A DNA stretch of 64,000 bases from Micavibrio sp. (GTDB lineage Bacteria > Pseudomonadota > Alphaproteobacteria > Micavibrionales > Micavibrionaceae): positions 1 through 64,000 of the forward strand of contig JAPJQV010000005.1 of the NCBI GenBank assembly GCA_030824965.1, read 5' to 3'. Below the pieces are notes generated by a model, which searched no databases, had not been told where the DNA came from, and was given only the letters and a program-made list of their open reading frames with translations. The translations under genes were made by a program, and so were the position numbers. Each line of letters opens with the position of its first letter. Position 1 is the first letter of the stretch. Positions 8,519 to 17,323 of this stretch are shown one piece after another.

Positions 8519-9191
8519 GTTCATTGGCGTTTTCGGAAATCCATGAACTTCCAGTGGAGAAGTCGGCAGATAATTCCTGACATAACTTCCAGAAATGGGG
8601 ACCATGATTGGCATGAACTAAGTGGGCCGCTTCATGTGCGATCACATAATCATAAGTCTCGTAAGGTGCAAAAATAAGACGCCAGTTCAATGACATGCGG
8701 CCATCTGTTGAACAGCTGCCCCAGCGTGTCTTCATGTCGCGCAAAGTCAGGACTTTTATCTTTTTCCCAATCTGCGCCGCTTTTTGATCGGCAATTATTT
8801 TGAACTCGGTTTCCGCCATCTTTTTGAGAAAACGGGATATACGACCAGATGGATTATCCAAGCTGGTTCTGACTGTTAAGCGATCTTCTTCAATTGATAC
8901 TTTAGTTAATTTATACATTTCATCATGGTCGATGGTCAGGCGAAGCTGCTTACCCAAGACTGGAATTAAGGCGCCGTCGTGATAAGGAACGGCGTCGGGC
9001 AGGGTTGAGAGCTTTTCATGGATCCAGCCTTGATTCTGGCGGGCGAATTCATAGGCAGATTTAAGACTGGCACGTTTCGGGATAATTAAATGGATTTTCC
9101 GCTCCGTAGCATCGAGCCTCAAGGTAAGCTTATGCGCCCGTGGTGAAACTCTGACGTTCAAGTGAGGAGAAATAGAAGAGAAATCCGGCAT
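8472..9191 (-). CDS. YgjP-type (DUF45/M48-like) metal-dependent hydrolase
   Basis: 239 residues. The C-terminal half contains KTRWGSCSTDGRMSLNWRL and the zinc motif HEAAH (H186, H190) followed by HGPHFW (H199 likely the third ligand), which define the YgjP/WLM-like metallopeptidase family. An N-terminal domain of about 90 residues carries the typical ARQNQGWI segment. Predicted cytoplasmic; no signal peptide. Its substrate is not established. The gene ends inside ruvX on the opposite strand. Confidence 0.88.
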   Translation of the reverse strand: MPDFSSISPHLNVRVSPRAHKLTLRLDATERKIHLIIPKRASLKSAYEFARQNQGWIHEKLSTLPDAVPYHDGALIPVLGKQLRLTIDHDEMYKLTKVSIEEDRLTVRTSLDNPSGRISRFLKKMAETEFKIIADQKAAQIGKKIKVLTLRDMKTRWGSCSTDGRMSLNWRLIFAPYETYDYVIAHEAAHLVHANHGPHFWKLCQELSADFSTGSSWISENANELMRFGALFHPETNVE

Positions 9192-9236
9192 AGGTTATGT
9201 CTTAGCAAAACTATGCCGCGATAAGCCAGTGTAAAC

Positions 9237-10295
9237 CTATAGATGTGACAGGCTTGAGTAAGAGGCTACACCGCAAGAAGAGGGGTAAGCTGTTTTTCTC
9301 TGCTTTGTAACTGCGAAGGGAAGATCGTCAAATTGAGAATGAAGAAGTCGATCCCCGTGTTCTTCTATCAATTTATAAGCAGTCTCTTGTCCTAACTTGA
9401 AGCCCCATTGAGTATGGCGTGAGGTAAAGTTATAACGGCTGCTTTCGTTTGCGTTTGTAGTTGGGACGGTCACTCTTTGCAAAAGAACTGATTGATCATT
9501 GAAGAGGCGCGTGCGGTCTGTTTCTGCCTGTTGCTCACGCTTGTTCGCAATTGGATTTGCCGGGGTGCATGGAATGGATAATATAATGTCAGTTCTAGGT
9601 TTTGTAGGATAAAGGCTTTTTCGAACATAAGTCCCGTCAGACAAATTATTGTAAGTCCCAAATACATGTGCTGCGCAAGAAGATTTTATACTATCCAAAT
9701 CTATATTTTCTCTTTTCATATCGAAGGCTTTTAGATTATTTATGCCCGGTACATTTTTTGCTGCCCTTACCATTAGTTCGGTATAGCCGGAATGCACGCC
9801 ATTCCACATTTCATCGTCCATGTACCTTTTCAACACATTTCCCATTTTATTCAATGGCAAGTGACCCGCGGCAATTTTGGAAAAATAATATTGTATGCCT
9901 AATGGCATATTGGGAAACGAGCAATTACTGGCAGATTGATTAAAGCATGCAGTCAGATCTGTTATTCTATGCAATGCACGCAAAGGTAAAAGAGGAGTGT
10001 CTCCCAATTTACCCATGTCTTTCCAGACGTCTTCTAACAGATCGCTAATTTTTTCAGGTTGGTTTGAATTAAGAAGTCCTGTCAGCAAAAGGCCATTTAC
10101 TGCGCCAATACTCCTTGATGAGATATGTTTGATCTTGGCGCCCTGTCTTAGAATATGTGGGATAAGTACACTTATTACGCCAGCCTGATAGGCGCCGCGT
10201 ACAAAGCCATCAGGCAGAATAAGCTCTACCGTCCTGGCGTTAGCTATCTGAAACGCAGATTGGTTGATCGGGCTGTTCAAAAGCAAATACTCCAC
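9237..10295 (-). CDS. divergent patatin-like protein, probably altered active site
   Basis: 352 residues. The N-terminal segment PDGFVRGAYQAGVI matches the patatin oxyanion-hole region GGGxRGxYQxGVL, but the first glycines are changed. The nucleophile elbow reads SRSIGAVNG with S62, so the first G of GxSxG is serine. The catalytic Asp-Gly-Gly motif is not clear; SDGTYVRKS near residue 215 may be its remnant. The neighbouring gene at 10417 is a canonical patatin, so this is a diverged paralogue. It could be a lipid acyl hydrolase with shifted specificity or a non-catalytic relative. Confidence 0.65.
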   Translation of the reverse strand: MEYLLLNSPINQSAFQIANARTVELILPDGFVRGAYQAGVISVLIPHILRQGAKIKHISSRSIGAVNGLLLTGLLNSNQPEKISDLLEDVWKDMGKLGDTPLLPLRALHRITDLTACFNQSASNCSFPNMPLGIQYYFSKIAAGHLPLNKMGNVLKRYMDDEMWNGVHSGYTELMVRAAKNVPGINNLKAFDMKRENIDLDSIKSSCAAHVFGTYNNLSDGTYVRKSLYPTKPRTDIILSIPCTPANPIANKREQQAETDRTRLFNDQSVLLQRVTVPTTNANESSRYNFTSRHTQWGFKLGQETAYKLIEEHGDRLLHSQFDDLPFAVTKQRKTAYPSSCGVASYSSLSHL

Positions 10296-10416
10296 GCAAA
10301 TAATTCGAGCCTATAACGTCTTATTAGAAGGCTCTAAACTATATACAGCGCATCAATTTTGTCAAAATTGTGTCAATGATTGCAGATTATGAAAATTTTT
10401 ACAATCAAAAAACAAT

Positions 10417-11445
10417 TTAAGCGGCCTGAAGATTATTACCGGAATAAACAAATTTCAGTAATTCAGCGGATGGTTCGAAAGATGATTTTTTTCCAAAACT
10501 ATTAACGTTTTTGTTGATCCATTCAGCAGCATCGTGAAGACCTTGCTCATAAAGAGCGTCTAAATGTTTCGAAGTATTATTCATCGCAGCTGTTTCGTTC
10601 CAGTATTCGGGATAATTCAGGCATAGAAAATCAATATGGCATTTTCGTTCGGGGTCCATGTAATAGCGGGCCAGATCATGATGAAGCTGTCCTGTTTTGA
10701 CACCTCTGTGATCTTCTATTTCCGAAGCATTTCGAAGAGGCTTTAAGCCTATGGCGAACAAGACGTCTGTCGGTTTGTCTTTTAGAAAAAAGCCAATGTT
10801 ATGGTAGCCACCATCTTCGTAAATTTCTCCATCCAGCCTATATTCTGCAAAGTCACGCAATGCTCCTGAAGCAACCACTTTGTCGGGTGTTAAATCCTTG
10901 CCTGTAAATAAGACAGGCGTGGATACATGACCAAATTTATGCACTGTGCTGACATAGGTTTCTACGTTCCCATTACGGATAGCTTCCCATCCAGATGCCG
11001 GGATATGACGTGTTAATAATTCTTTCAGTTGGGTAAGCGGCAGAGAGGATTTTCCGCTTATACTCATTGTATCTATCAAGCGACGTGGAATGTTAGGAAA
11101 GTCATTCGATAAATTCTTGAACGGATTGAAAGTGTTGGCCGCAGCATGAAAATCGAGAAGGGGTTTTAAATACAAATCCCCTTTGCGGGCGACATCATGC
11201 CAAAACGAATTATAAATCCTGTCTAGATTATCTTCTTGCCCAGCATTAAGCGCGTAAGATGTCAGAACGCTGTTCATTGCGCCGGCACTGACGCCCGTAA
11301 TGATTTGAACCTGATAACCTTGAGATTTCCAGAAGGGAATAAGTTTAACTAATGCGCCGCATTCATAACGACCTAAAGCGCCGCCGCCTGAAAGCTCAAG
11401 CTGAATAGTTTTGGGATTAGGTTGGAAGTGATCAGTTAAACGCAA
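10417..11445 (-). CDS. patatin-like phospholipase
   Basis: 342 residues with all catalytic elements of bacterial patatins: oxyanion hole SGGGALGRYECGAL, nucleophile elbow GVSAG with S53, and the aspartate in EDGGYHN near residue 211. It should hydrolyse acyl esters of phospholipids or other lipids through a Ser-Asp dyad. No signal peptide is evident. It is downstream of phaZ on the same strand, and such lipases are sometimes found near PHA metabolism, but no direct link is visible. Confidence 0.88.
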   Translation of the reverse strand: MRLTDHFQPNPKTIQLELSGGGALGRYECGALVKLIPFWKSQGYQVQIITGVSAGAMNSVLTSYALNAGQEDNLDRIYNSFWHDVARKGDLYLKPLLDFHAAANTFNPFKNLSNDFPNIPRRLIDTMSISGKSSLPLTQLKELLTRHIPASGWEAIRNGNVETYVSTVHKFGHVSTPVLFTGKDLTPDKVVASGALRDFAEYRLDGEIYEDGGYHNIGFFLKDKPTDVLFAIGLKPLRNASEIEDHRGVKTGQLHHDLARYYMDPERKCHIDFLCLNYPEYWNETAAMNNTSKHLDALYEQGLHDAAEWINKNVNSFGKKSSFEPSAELLKFVYSGNNLQAA

Positions 11446-11536
11446 GCGAACTCCACTAATGAAGTTCAGATCATGCGGGATTCGGAGTAGTGATGACTAT
11501 GCGCAGTGCACCAAATGAATGTTGCGCTGCAAAGGA

Positions 11537-12943
11537 TTAAGCTTCCGATCCTTCAAAAAACTTCGACTTGCGGCCTTCCTTGGCGGCGAGGGCTTCTTGT
11601 TCTTTAAGCCAGCGACGCGTGGCGGCGATACCGTGTTTATCGCGGTTGTAGCGTTCCGGCGCATGGTCTGGGATTTCTTGTAGATCAGCTTCTGGAATTG
11701 GATCGTATTCACCGTATGTCCGTATGAAATGACGCACGCGCGGCATGATGTCATTTCGCCATTTCCGCCCGTTGAAGATACCGTAATGACCACAGCCTAA
11801 TTGGAAATGGTGAAATTGCTTTGCCTGTGGCAAGTTATAGGCAAGTTCATGCGCAGCTGTTGTCTGACCACGGGCGGAAATATCGTCCAGTTCTCCTTCG
11901 ACGGTTAGAATAGCCGTATGCTTAATGTTTTTTGGCAATACGTCATGAAGCTGTTCAGTCAAGGGGTCGCGCCATTTCATCTGGTTCTTCGGTAATAATT
12001 GACGCTGGAAGATGACATCGACGGTTTGCAGATAGAAATCAGCATCCAAATCCATAACCGCATTATATTCATTATAAAATTTACGGTGCGCTTCGGCGCT
12101 ATCACCGTCACCTTGTACGACATGTTTGAAGAAGTCGAGATGAGAGCCTACATGGCGGTCCAGATTCATCGACATAAATCCGGTCAATTGCAGAAAGCCC
12201 GGATAGACTTTGCGATGCGCGCCCGGATAATACATTGGCACTTCATCTATCACCGTATTCTTAAACCATGAAAGAGGTCGCTTTTCGGCAGTTTCCGTCA
12301 CTGCAGTTTTAGAAACGCGTGTATCAATCGGGCCTCCCATTAATGTCATGGAAAGCGGCTGGTTCGGGTCTTTCTCGCCGGCCATTAAGGCAACGGAAGC
12401 AAATACGATTGGCGCTGGCTGACAAACCGCGATCACATGCGTATCAGGGCCAAGCAGGGACAGGAATTGCCTAATATAATTAATAGAGTCATCGAGATTG
12501 AAACGGCCTTCTTTCATCGGGACCATGCGGGCATCTTCCCAGTCCGTAATATAGACATCATGATGGGGAAGGAGTGCCTCGACCGTACCACGCAAAAGTG
12601 TGGCGTAGTGGCCGGACATAGGCGCGACAATCAAAACTTTAGGGTCTTTACGTTTTACCGCGCGTTTGAAATGCACAAGCGAGCCGAATGGTTTTTCGGC
12701 AATTACTTCTTCGGTAACGGCAACTTGCTTACCATTAATCTTCGTAAAGGGAAGGTCGAATTCAGGTTTGCCGAAGCGGCGCGTCAGGCGCTCGAACATT
12801 TCGGAAGAGGCAGCAATCGTTCTTCCTAAATTTGTATAAGAAAGTGGATTGAAGGGATTGTTGAACAGCATCTTGGTCATCTCTGCGCCGAAACGGGCAG
12901 GGGTAAGAACCGCATGCTGGAGATCGTGTAATTTGTATAGCAC
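11537..12943 (-). CDS. phaZ: intracellular poly(3-hydroxyalkanoate) depolymerase
   Basis: 468 residues with the N-terminal MLYKLHDLQHAVLTPAR of intracellular PhaZ. The nucleophile motif is AVCQP with C174, the cysteine used instead of serine by this class, followed by an aspartate in EGELDD and a histidine in GCGHYGIFNG near the C-terminus. It degrades stored PHB granules to hydroxybutyrate oligomers. The start is GTG at 12943, preceded by AGAGGA nine bases away. It shows that the organism stores PHA, though no synthase gene is in this window. Confidence 0.92.
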   Translation of the reverse strand: MLYKLHDLQHAVLTPARFGAEMTKMLFNNPFNPLSYTNLGRTIAASSEMFERLTRRFGKPEFDLPFTKINGKQVAVTEEVIAEKPFGSLVHFKRAVKRKDPKVLIVAPMSGHYATLLRGTVEALLPHHDVYITDWEDARMVPMKEGRFNLDDSINYIRQFLSLLGPDTHVIAVCQPAPIVFASVALMAGEKDPNQPLSMTLMGGPIDTRVSKTAVTETAEKRPLSWFKNTVIDEVPMYYPGAHRKVYPGFLQLTGFMSMNLDRHVGSHLDFFKHVVQGDGDSAEAHRKFYNEYNAVMDLDADFYLQTVDVIFQRQLLPKNQMKWRDPLTEQLHDVLPKNIKHTAILTVEGELDDISARGQTTAAHELAYNLPQAKQFHHFQLGCGHYGIFNGRKWRNDIMPRVRHFIRTYGEYDPIPEADLQEIPDHAPERYNRDKHGIAATRRWLKEQEALAAKEGRKSKFFEGSEA

Positions 12944-13074
12944 TGGAAATATCCTCTTTTCCTAATATATACGCAATATATACCCGTAATGGTTAATTTC
13001 TAGAAAATGATGTGAATGCGAACGCAGGAAGTGATAGATTTCATCAACTTATATCATATTAGAGTCTGATTCTC

Positions 13075-14163
13075 ATGTACTCCATTAATTTCTATAAGAT
13101 ATTTCAGGAGATGGCTGACCCGGACCGCATTATTGTATGTCTCGGCGCAACTCTGCTCGTTTCTGTGATGGGTTACATAACAGGGCCGATTGCAGGTAAT
13201 GCCAATCCCTGGCTTTGGGGGATACTCGATAAGGTATTCGGTTTTGCCCGAAAGTCTTACAAAGTCGAGCGCTCATCGTCCTCGTTATCCTTTCGCGGTG
13301 TCTTGTTCGGCTTAATGTATATTATCGCCTCCGTTGGGATCGGGTTTGGTGCATGGTATGGACTGACCCATTATTATCCCTCTATTGCGCTGGAAATTTT
13401 GCTTTTATCGTTCACCATGACGGGCGGCGCGGTTTGGCTGGCCATGTCAAAGCTTCATCAGGCCTTGAAAGAAGGATCAAAACTCCAAAAGGGCAGTTAC
13501 CGCCCGATTGCGATTTCGGCGCGGAAGAATTTAAACACGACGGATGATTACGGCATTACACGCATCGGCGTTGCTTTTATGCCCAAAGCTTTTGATAAAG
13601 GTTTGGTTGCGCCGATTTTCTGGTATCTGATCGGCGGTTTGCCGTTCGCTTATCTATATGCAGGTATGGCCTGCGCGGTTTGGGCATTGTCGAAAGAGGG
13701 ATATTCTAAAAACTTTGGAGATTTTATCCTAAGATTGGAAAAGATTTTCGGGTTATTACCTAATACCGTTGCCGGGTTGTTTATGGCAGCTGCGGCGATC
13801 TTTACGCCTGGTGCGCGGATTACAAGAATTTTTCCTTATCTATTTAAGCGTATCGGCAAAGCCAGCTACGCCGAAGGCGGCTTGCCGCTTACGACGGTGG
13901 CTTATGCCCTGAATGTTTCTCTCGGTGGGCCGGTTGAAGATCTGGAAGGCAGCGTTATTCGTCATGGCTGGTTTGGTCCGAAAGATGCGACAGCGCGCCT
14001 TGATAAAAGCCATCTAAACCGCGCGATTTATATGAGCCTGATGGCTTATGTGTTGGTTTTCGCCGCGCTGGTGGCGGGGTTATTGGCTTGGAAATTATTA
14101 GGGGATATAGACCTCACTGATAAACGTGGAACTATTCGTGCTCACGAATTTATAACGCGCTGA
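13075..14163 (+). CDS. CobD/CbiB-like adenosylcobinamide-phosphate synthase family membrane protein
   Basis: 362 residues with several membrane helices. Segments APIFWYLIGGLPFAYLYAG, the FGDFILRLEKIFGLLPN stretch and EGGLPLTTVAYALNVSLGGPV line up with conserved parts of CobD/CbiB, which attaches aminopropanol phosphate to cobyric acid. It is longer than the usual 310-320 residues and diverged, so activity is not assured. It converges on the regA end of an operon that starts with a cobT-like gene; together they are the only cobalamin-type genes here. Confidence 0.75.
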   Translation: MYSINFYKIFQEMADPDRIIVCLGATLLVSVMGYITGPIAGNANPWLWGILDKVFGFARKSYKVERSSSSLSFRGVLFGLMYIIASVGIGFGAWYGLTHYYPSIALEILLLSFTMTGGAVWLAMSKLHQALKEGSKLQKGSYRPIAISARKNLNTTDDYGITRIGVAFMPKAFDKGLVAPIFWYLIGGLPFAYLYAGMACAVWALSKEGYSKNFGDFILRLEKIFGLLPNTVAGLFMAAAAIFTPGARITRIFPYLFKRIGKASYAEGGLPLTTVAYALNVSLGGPVEDLEGSVIRHGWFGPKDATARLDKSHLNRAIYMSLMAYVLVFAALVAGLLAWKLLGDIDLTDKRGTIRAHEFITR

Positions 14164-14194
14164 AATTTATAGATACTCTTAAAAAGTTTCTAGG

Positions 14195-14749
14195 TTAACT
14201 CTCCCTCGGTGCATGTTTCGATAAAATGCGCTGGAGGGTTCTTCGGTGCATTTTTAAACGCCGTGCGGTTTCAGACACATTACGACCGCATTGTTCATAA
14301 ACGCGCAAAATATGTTCCCACTTAACGCGGTCGGCGGGCATGGGGTCTTCCGGCGGCGCGGGTAAATCGCCGGCATCATTCGTTTGCAGTAAAGCACGTT
14401 CGATTGAGTCGGCATCAGCTGGCTTGGCGAGGTAATCAACAGCTCCGGCTTTCACTGCGGCAACGGCGGTGGCGATATTGCCGTAAGCGGTCAGAATTAC
14501 GATGCGGCAATCATCGACTATTTTTCTAATCTCTTCGACGATTTGTAACCCGTTGCCGTCTTGTAATCTTAAATCGATCACGGCGAATTCCGGTTCGAAT
14601 TCCTTGGCTGCGGCAATGCCGTTTTGCACGGAGTAAGCGGTGCGAACTTCATAGCCACGTTTCTGCATGGCTTTTGCCATGCGGTCGCACAGGATTTCAT
14701 CATCATCGATAATAAGGAGATTTCCCTTTGTGTTTATTTCTTCGCTCAT
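14195..14749 (-). CDS. regA: RegA/PrrA/ActR-type redox response regulator
   Basis: 184 residues: a receiver domain with acidic pocket IIDDDE and phosphoacceptor D59 in AVIDLRLQDGNG, then a proline-rich linker and a Fis-type helix-turn-helix ending MHRRTLQRILSKHAPR. This HTH tail is nearly invariant in RegA/PrrA/ActR proteins, which globally control respiration, nitrogen and carbon metabolism in alphaproteobacteria. Its ATG overlaps the regB stop by four bases. Confidence 0.93.
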   Translation of the reverse strand: MSEEINTKGNLLIIDDDEILCDRMAKAMQKRGYEVRTAYSVQNGIAAAKEFEPEFAVIDLRLQDGNGLQIVEEIRKIVDDCRIVILTAYGNIATAVAAVKAGAVDYLAKPADADSIERALLQTNDAGDLPAPPEDPMPADRVKWEHILRVYEQCGRNVSETARRLKMHRRTLQRILSKHAPRES

Positions 14750-15999
14750 TTTATTTTATCCTTTGCCCAGTGAATGGCAACGATTGCCCCGCCGGTATTC
14801 AGATCGTTTGAATAAACCGTGCGGGCGCCAAGTTCTTCTAACAAATTCTGCGCGATAAATATGCCAAGACGCTTATGGACCACCCCTTGTTCTTTATATT
14901 CTTTCAAAGGCTGAGATAAAGGTTGGCCGAGAAGGGAGATAATCTCGGGATCGAATCCTTCGCCGTCATCCTGAATTTTAATCAGGATCATATCCTTGTT
15001 TTCCGAGCAGGTAATACGGACATAGCTATCGGCGCGCTGAATGGCATTTTGAATATAGACGCCAAGGCTATGCACGATTTCCGGTTTTTGCGGGACAATG
15101 ACAGGTTCGATTAAATGGTCGTCTATTTCAATCATAACGCCCGGATTTTCATGGCCGAAATTATCGGCGATTTCCTCGATCAGATTGGTTAGTGGCAAAG
15201 GAGCCAGAATATATTCGGTAGTCTCTTCATCGGGCGTTTCCCCGAATTTTTGCAGGATGCGTTTACAGCGATCCACTTGTGAAATAATCAAATCTATATC
15301 ATCGGCGAGCGGAGAGCTGCGTCCGGCATCGCGCGATAATTCTCCAGCGGCAACGGCAATCGTGCTCAAGGGACTTCCCAGTTCATGGGCGGCGGCTGCG
15401 GCTTGGGCGCCTAAAGAATTTAAATGTTTCTTTTGCGCTATGATGGCTTTGATCGCTTCATGGGCTTTTTGAATGGCGCGGTTTTCACTTGACGCGCGCC
15501 AGCCGAAATAGGCGGTAAAAATAGCCGTAATAGAAAAGGCTATGAAATGTCCCATTAAAATCAAATTATGCGGCGAGTTTGCGTTTGCCGGTGGTAAAGT
15601 AAAGGGAACAAAAAAATGAGCCAGTAAAACAATATTAAAGACGCTTAAGAAAATCAGAAATACGATTTGGCGAAGCGATAATATCGTGGCACCGATTGCT
15701 ACCGGGCAGAGCAGGAGCATATAAAACGGGTTAGCGAGCCCGCCCGTCAGAAATAAAAGTAAGCTGACTTGCACGACATCAAAAGATAAATAGGCGCAAG
15801 CGTGCCAAGTCGAGATACCGCTCTTACGATCCCGCAAAGCGGCGTAAATATTTAATAAAACGGAGACAGCGATCGTTAAAAAGCAGGCTCCGGCTGGAAG
15901 CATTAAACCCATGCCGTAATGCGCGATCAAGATGGCAAGCGTCTGTCCGGCAATCGCGACCCATCTGGCGATAACAAGGGTTTTGCTTCTGATGATCAA
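14746..15999 (-). CDS. regB: RegB/PrrB/ActS-type redox sensor histidine kinase
   Basis: 417 residues. Six N-terminal membrane helices include the ubiquinone-binding heptapeptide GGLANPF at 86-92. The phosphoacceptor H205 is in AAHELGSPLSTI. A cysteine, C245, lies exactly 40 residues later in VDRCKRI, the same spacing as H225 and the redox-active C265 of Rhodobacter capsulatus RegB. The kinase domain has the G-boxes DDGEGFDPE and GLGIFI-type motif (KRLGIFIAQNLL). The start is TTG, overlapping the stop of the cobT-like gene in a TTGA junction. Confidence 0.93.
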   Translation of the reverse strand: MIIRSKTLVIARWVAIAGQTLAILIAHYGMGLMLPAGACFLTIAVSVLLNIYAALRDRKSGISTWHACAYLSFDVVQVSLLLFLTGGLANPFYMLLLCPVAIGATILSLRQIVFLIFLSVFNIVLLAHFFVPFTLPPANANSPHNLILMGHFIAFSITAIFTAYFGWRASSENRAIQKAHEAIKAIIAQKKHLNSLGAQAAAAAHELGSPLSTIAVAAGELSRDAGRSSPLADDIDLIISQVDRCKRILQKFGETPDEETTEYILAPLPLTNLIEEIADNFGHENPGVMIEIDDHLIEPVIVPQKPEIVHSLGVYIQNAIQRADSYVRITCSENKDMILIKIQDDGEGFDPEIISLLGQPLSQPLKEYKEQGVVHKRLGIFIAQNLLEELGARTVYSNDLNTGGAIVAIHWAKDKIK

Positions 16000-16841
16000 T
16001 TTGCGCCCTGTAATATGATCTGGTTTTTTAGAAGCGGGATCAGGCTGGCGACGGCAAGGCCGGGTTCTTTTGGTGCAGGATAAGGCAGACCGAAGAAAGG
16101 AGTTTCAGCAACTTTTATTTCGTTCCAGCCTGTTAAAGCACAGTGATCGGTAATACCCTCATTCTCGTGTTTCAAAATTGAAATAACTGCTGCCCCTGTT
16201 TCACCTTCGAGCATTACCGGGATATTCGCCAATTTTGCCGCAATCACTAGGCCACATAAAGCGGCAAGTTCAAACCCGCCAATTTGCTGAAGAGCGGCGA
16301 AGCCCTTAGCGGCTCCATTAGGTTTCAAAAGCCGCGCAACTGTTAGGTCGTCGCATACAATATTTTTATGCAGATAGAAGAGGGCGCGGGCTGAAGCTTC
16401 CGAGCCGTGGCCGAAGGCGGTTGCGGAGATCATGTCTATTCCGGGTTCGACTGACATCATCCCGTAGGCAATGGCTTTCACCATATCATCCGTAGTCATA
16501 GCCGAATCTCCCGATAAACAATCCCCGGTAGGATTGGACGTATCTAGCTCATAAAGACGCAAATCGGTGTTTGCGGCCTGGCAAAGACGGTTTAACTTTC
16601 CAGTACCTTCGATATTGTCTTTTACATATTTATCATAATTATGGTCAGTGATTTTAAGTTTTTCGGCGAAGCCGTGATGAGCAAAAAATAAAGCTACCCG
16701 AGCGTGATTAAGCTTAGGGCTGCAGGTTTTCTGCGATTTTGCGATCCAATCAGTAACCGTTTTACCAGGGGGGGTATTATCCTGCGCAATCGAGCTGATA
16801 AGGTCTTTGATTTCTTGTAATTGGGAGGAAGATTCAGTCAT
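15996..16841 (-). CDS. CobT-like (nicotinate-nucleotide:dimethylbenzimidazole phosphoribosyltransferase family) protein, shortened
   Basis: 281 residues, about 60 fewer than CobT. Family echoes are HARVALFFAHHG near residue 45, MTTDDMVKAIAYGMM, the stretch LQQIGGFELAALCGLVIAA, IPVMLEGETGAAV, and a C-terminal KEPGLAVASLIPLL in which E259 could match the catalytic glutamate of CobT. The canonical GEMGIGNTT loop is replaced by TAFGHGSEASA. The gene starts the cobT-like/regB/regA operon with four-base overlaps. It may activate a different base, or have become regulatory; the sequence cannot decide. Confidence 0.7.
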   Translation of the reverse strand: MTESSSQLQEIKDLISSIAQDNTPPGKTVTDWIAKSQKTCSPKLNHARVALFFAHHGFAEKLKITDHNYDKYVKDNIEGTGKLNRLCQAANTDLRLYELDTSNPTGDCLSGDSAMTTDDMVKAIAYGMMSVEPGIDMISATAFGHGSEASARALFYLHKNIVCDDLTVARLLKPNGAAKGFAALQQIGGFELAALCGLVIAAKLANIPVMLEGETGAAVISILKHENEGITDHCALTGWNEIKVAETPFFGLPYPAPKEPGLAVASLIPLLKNQIILQGAN

Positions 16842-16862
16842 TAAAAAAACCTAATATTATTC

Positions 16863-16890
16863 TTGACGGGGCCAGAGCTGTTAATATATG
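16863..16890 (+). promoter_or_regulatory. likely rpmB promoter
   Basis: A -35 hexamer TTGACG (16863-16868) and a -10 TATATG (16885-16890) are separated by 16 bases, about 50 bases ahead of the rpmB start. It lies in the 101-base gap divergent from the cobT-like gene. Confidence 0.55.
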
Positions 16891-16942
16891 GTCCGGCTCT
16901 ATTGAAATAGCCAAAACACGTTAAAATACAAGGATTTTCGTC

Positions 16943-17239
16943 ATGAGCCGCAAGTGCCAAGTGACCGGTAAAAAGGTAATGTTTGGAAACAATGTTTCCC
17001 ACGCAAACAATAAAACACGCCGTACGTTCTTCCCGAACGTTCAAGATACCAAGCTGTACAGTGAAGCTCTAGGTGCATTGGTTGCCGTTCGCATTTCCGC
17101 AGCAGGTATGCGTACAGTCGATCATAAAGGCGGTCTGGATGCATTCCTGACATCGACACCAAAATCCAAGTTGGATACAGACTTGCACGCATTGAAGACA
17201 CGTGTTGAAAAAGCAATTGCGAAAAAAGCCGCAGCTTAA
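16943..17239 (+). CDS. rpmB: 50S ribosomal protein L28
   Basis: 98 residues, the alphaproteobacterial length. The N-terminus MSRKCQVTGKKVMFGNNVSHA and NKTRRTFFPN are diagnostic of L28. It binds 23S rRNA near the exit site. It stands alone, with a promoter upstream, AAGGA nine bases before the ATG and a strong terminator behind it. Confidence 0.98.
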   Translation: MSRKCQVTGKKVMFGNNVSHANNKTRRTFFPNVQDTKLYSEALGALVAVRISAAGMRTVDHKGGLDAFLTSTPKSKLDTDLHALKTRVEKAIAKKAAA

Positions 17240-17266
17240 TTCCGGTCTGTAAATTGCAAGAATTTG

Positions 17267-17295
17267 TTATCCCCGCGAAAGCGGGGATAATTTTT
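17267..17295 (+). terminator. intrinsic terminator of rpmB
   Basis: A perfect ten-base stem TTATCCCCGC / GCGGGGATAA closes a GAAA loop and is followed by five T. It lies 28 bases after the rpmB stop and just ahead of tgt, so it separates the two transcription units. Confidence 0.9.
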
Positions 17296-17323
17296 GCCAC
17301 AAGGCGTTGAAGAGAGAGTTTAT

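Noticed and set aside
16842..16942. Cobalamin riboswitch ahead of the cobT-like gene
   Set aside because: The gap is only 101 bases, mostly taken by the rpmB promoter, and no B12-box sequence is visible.
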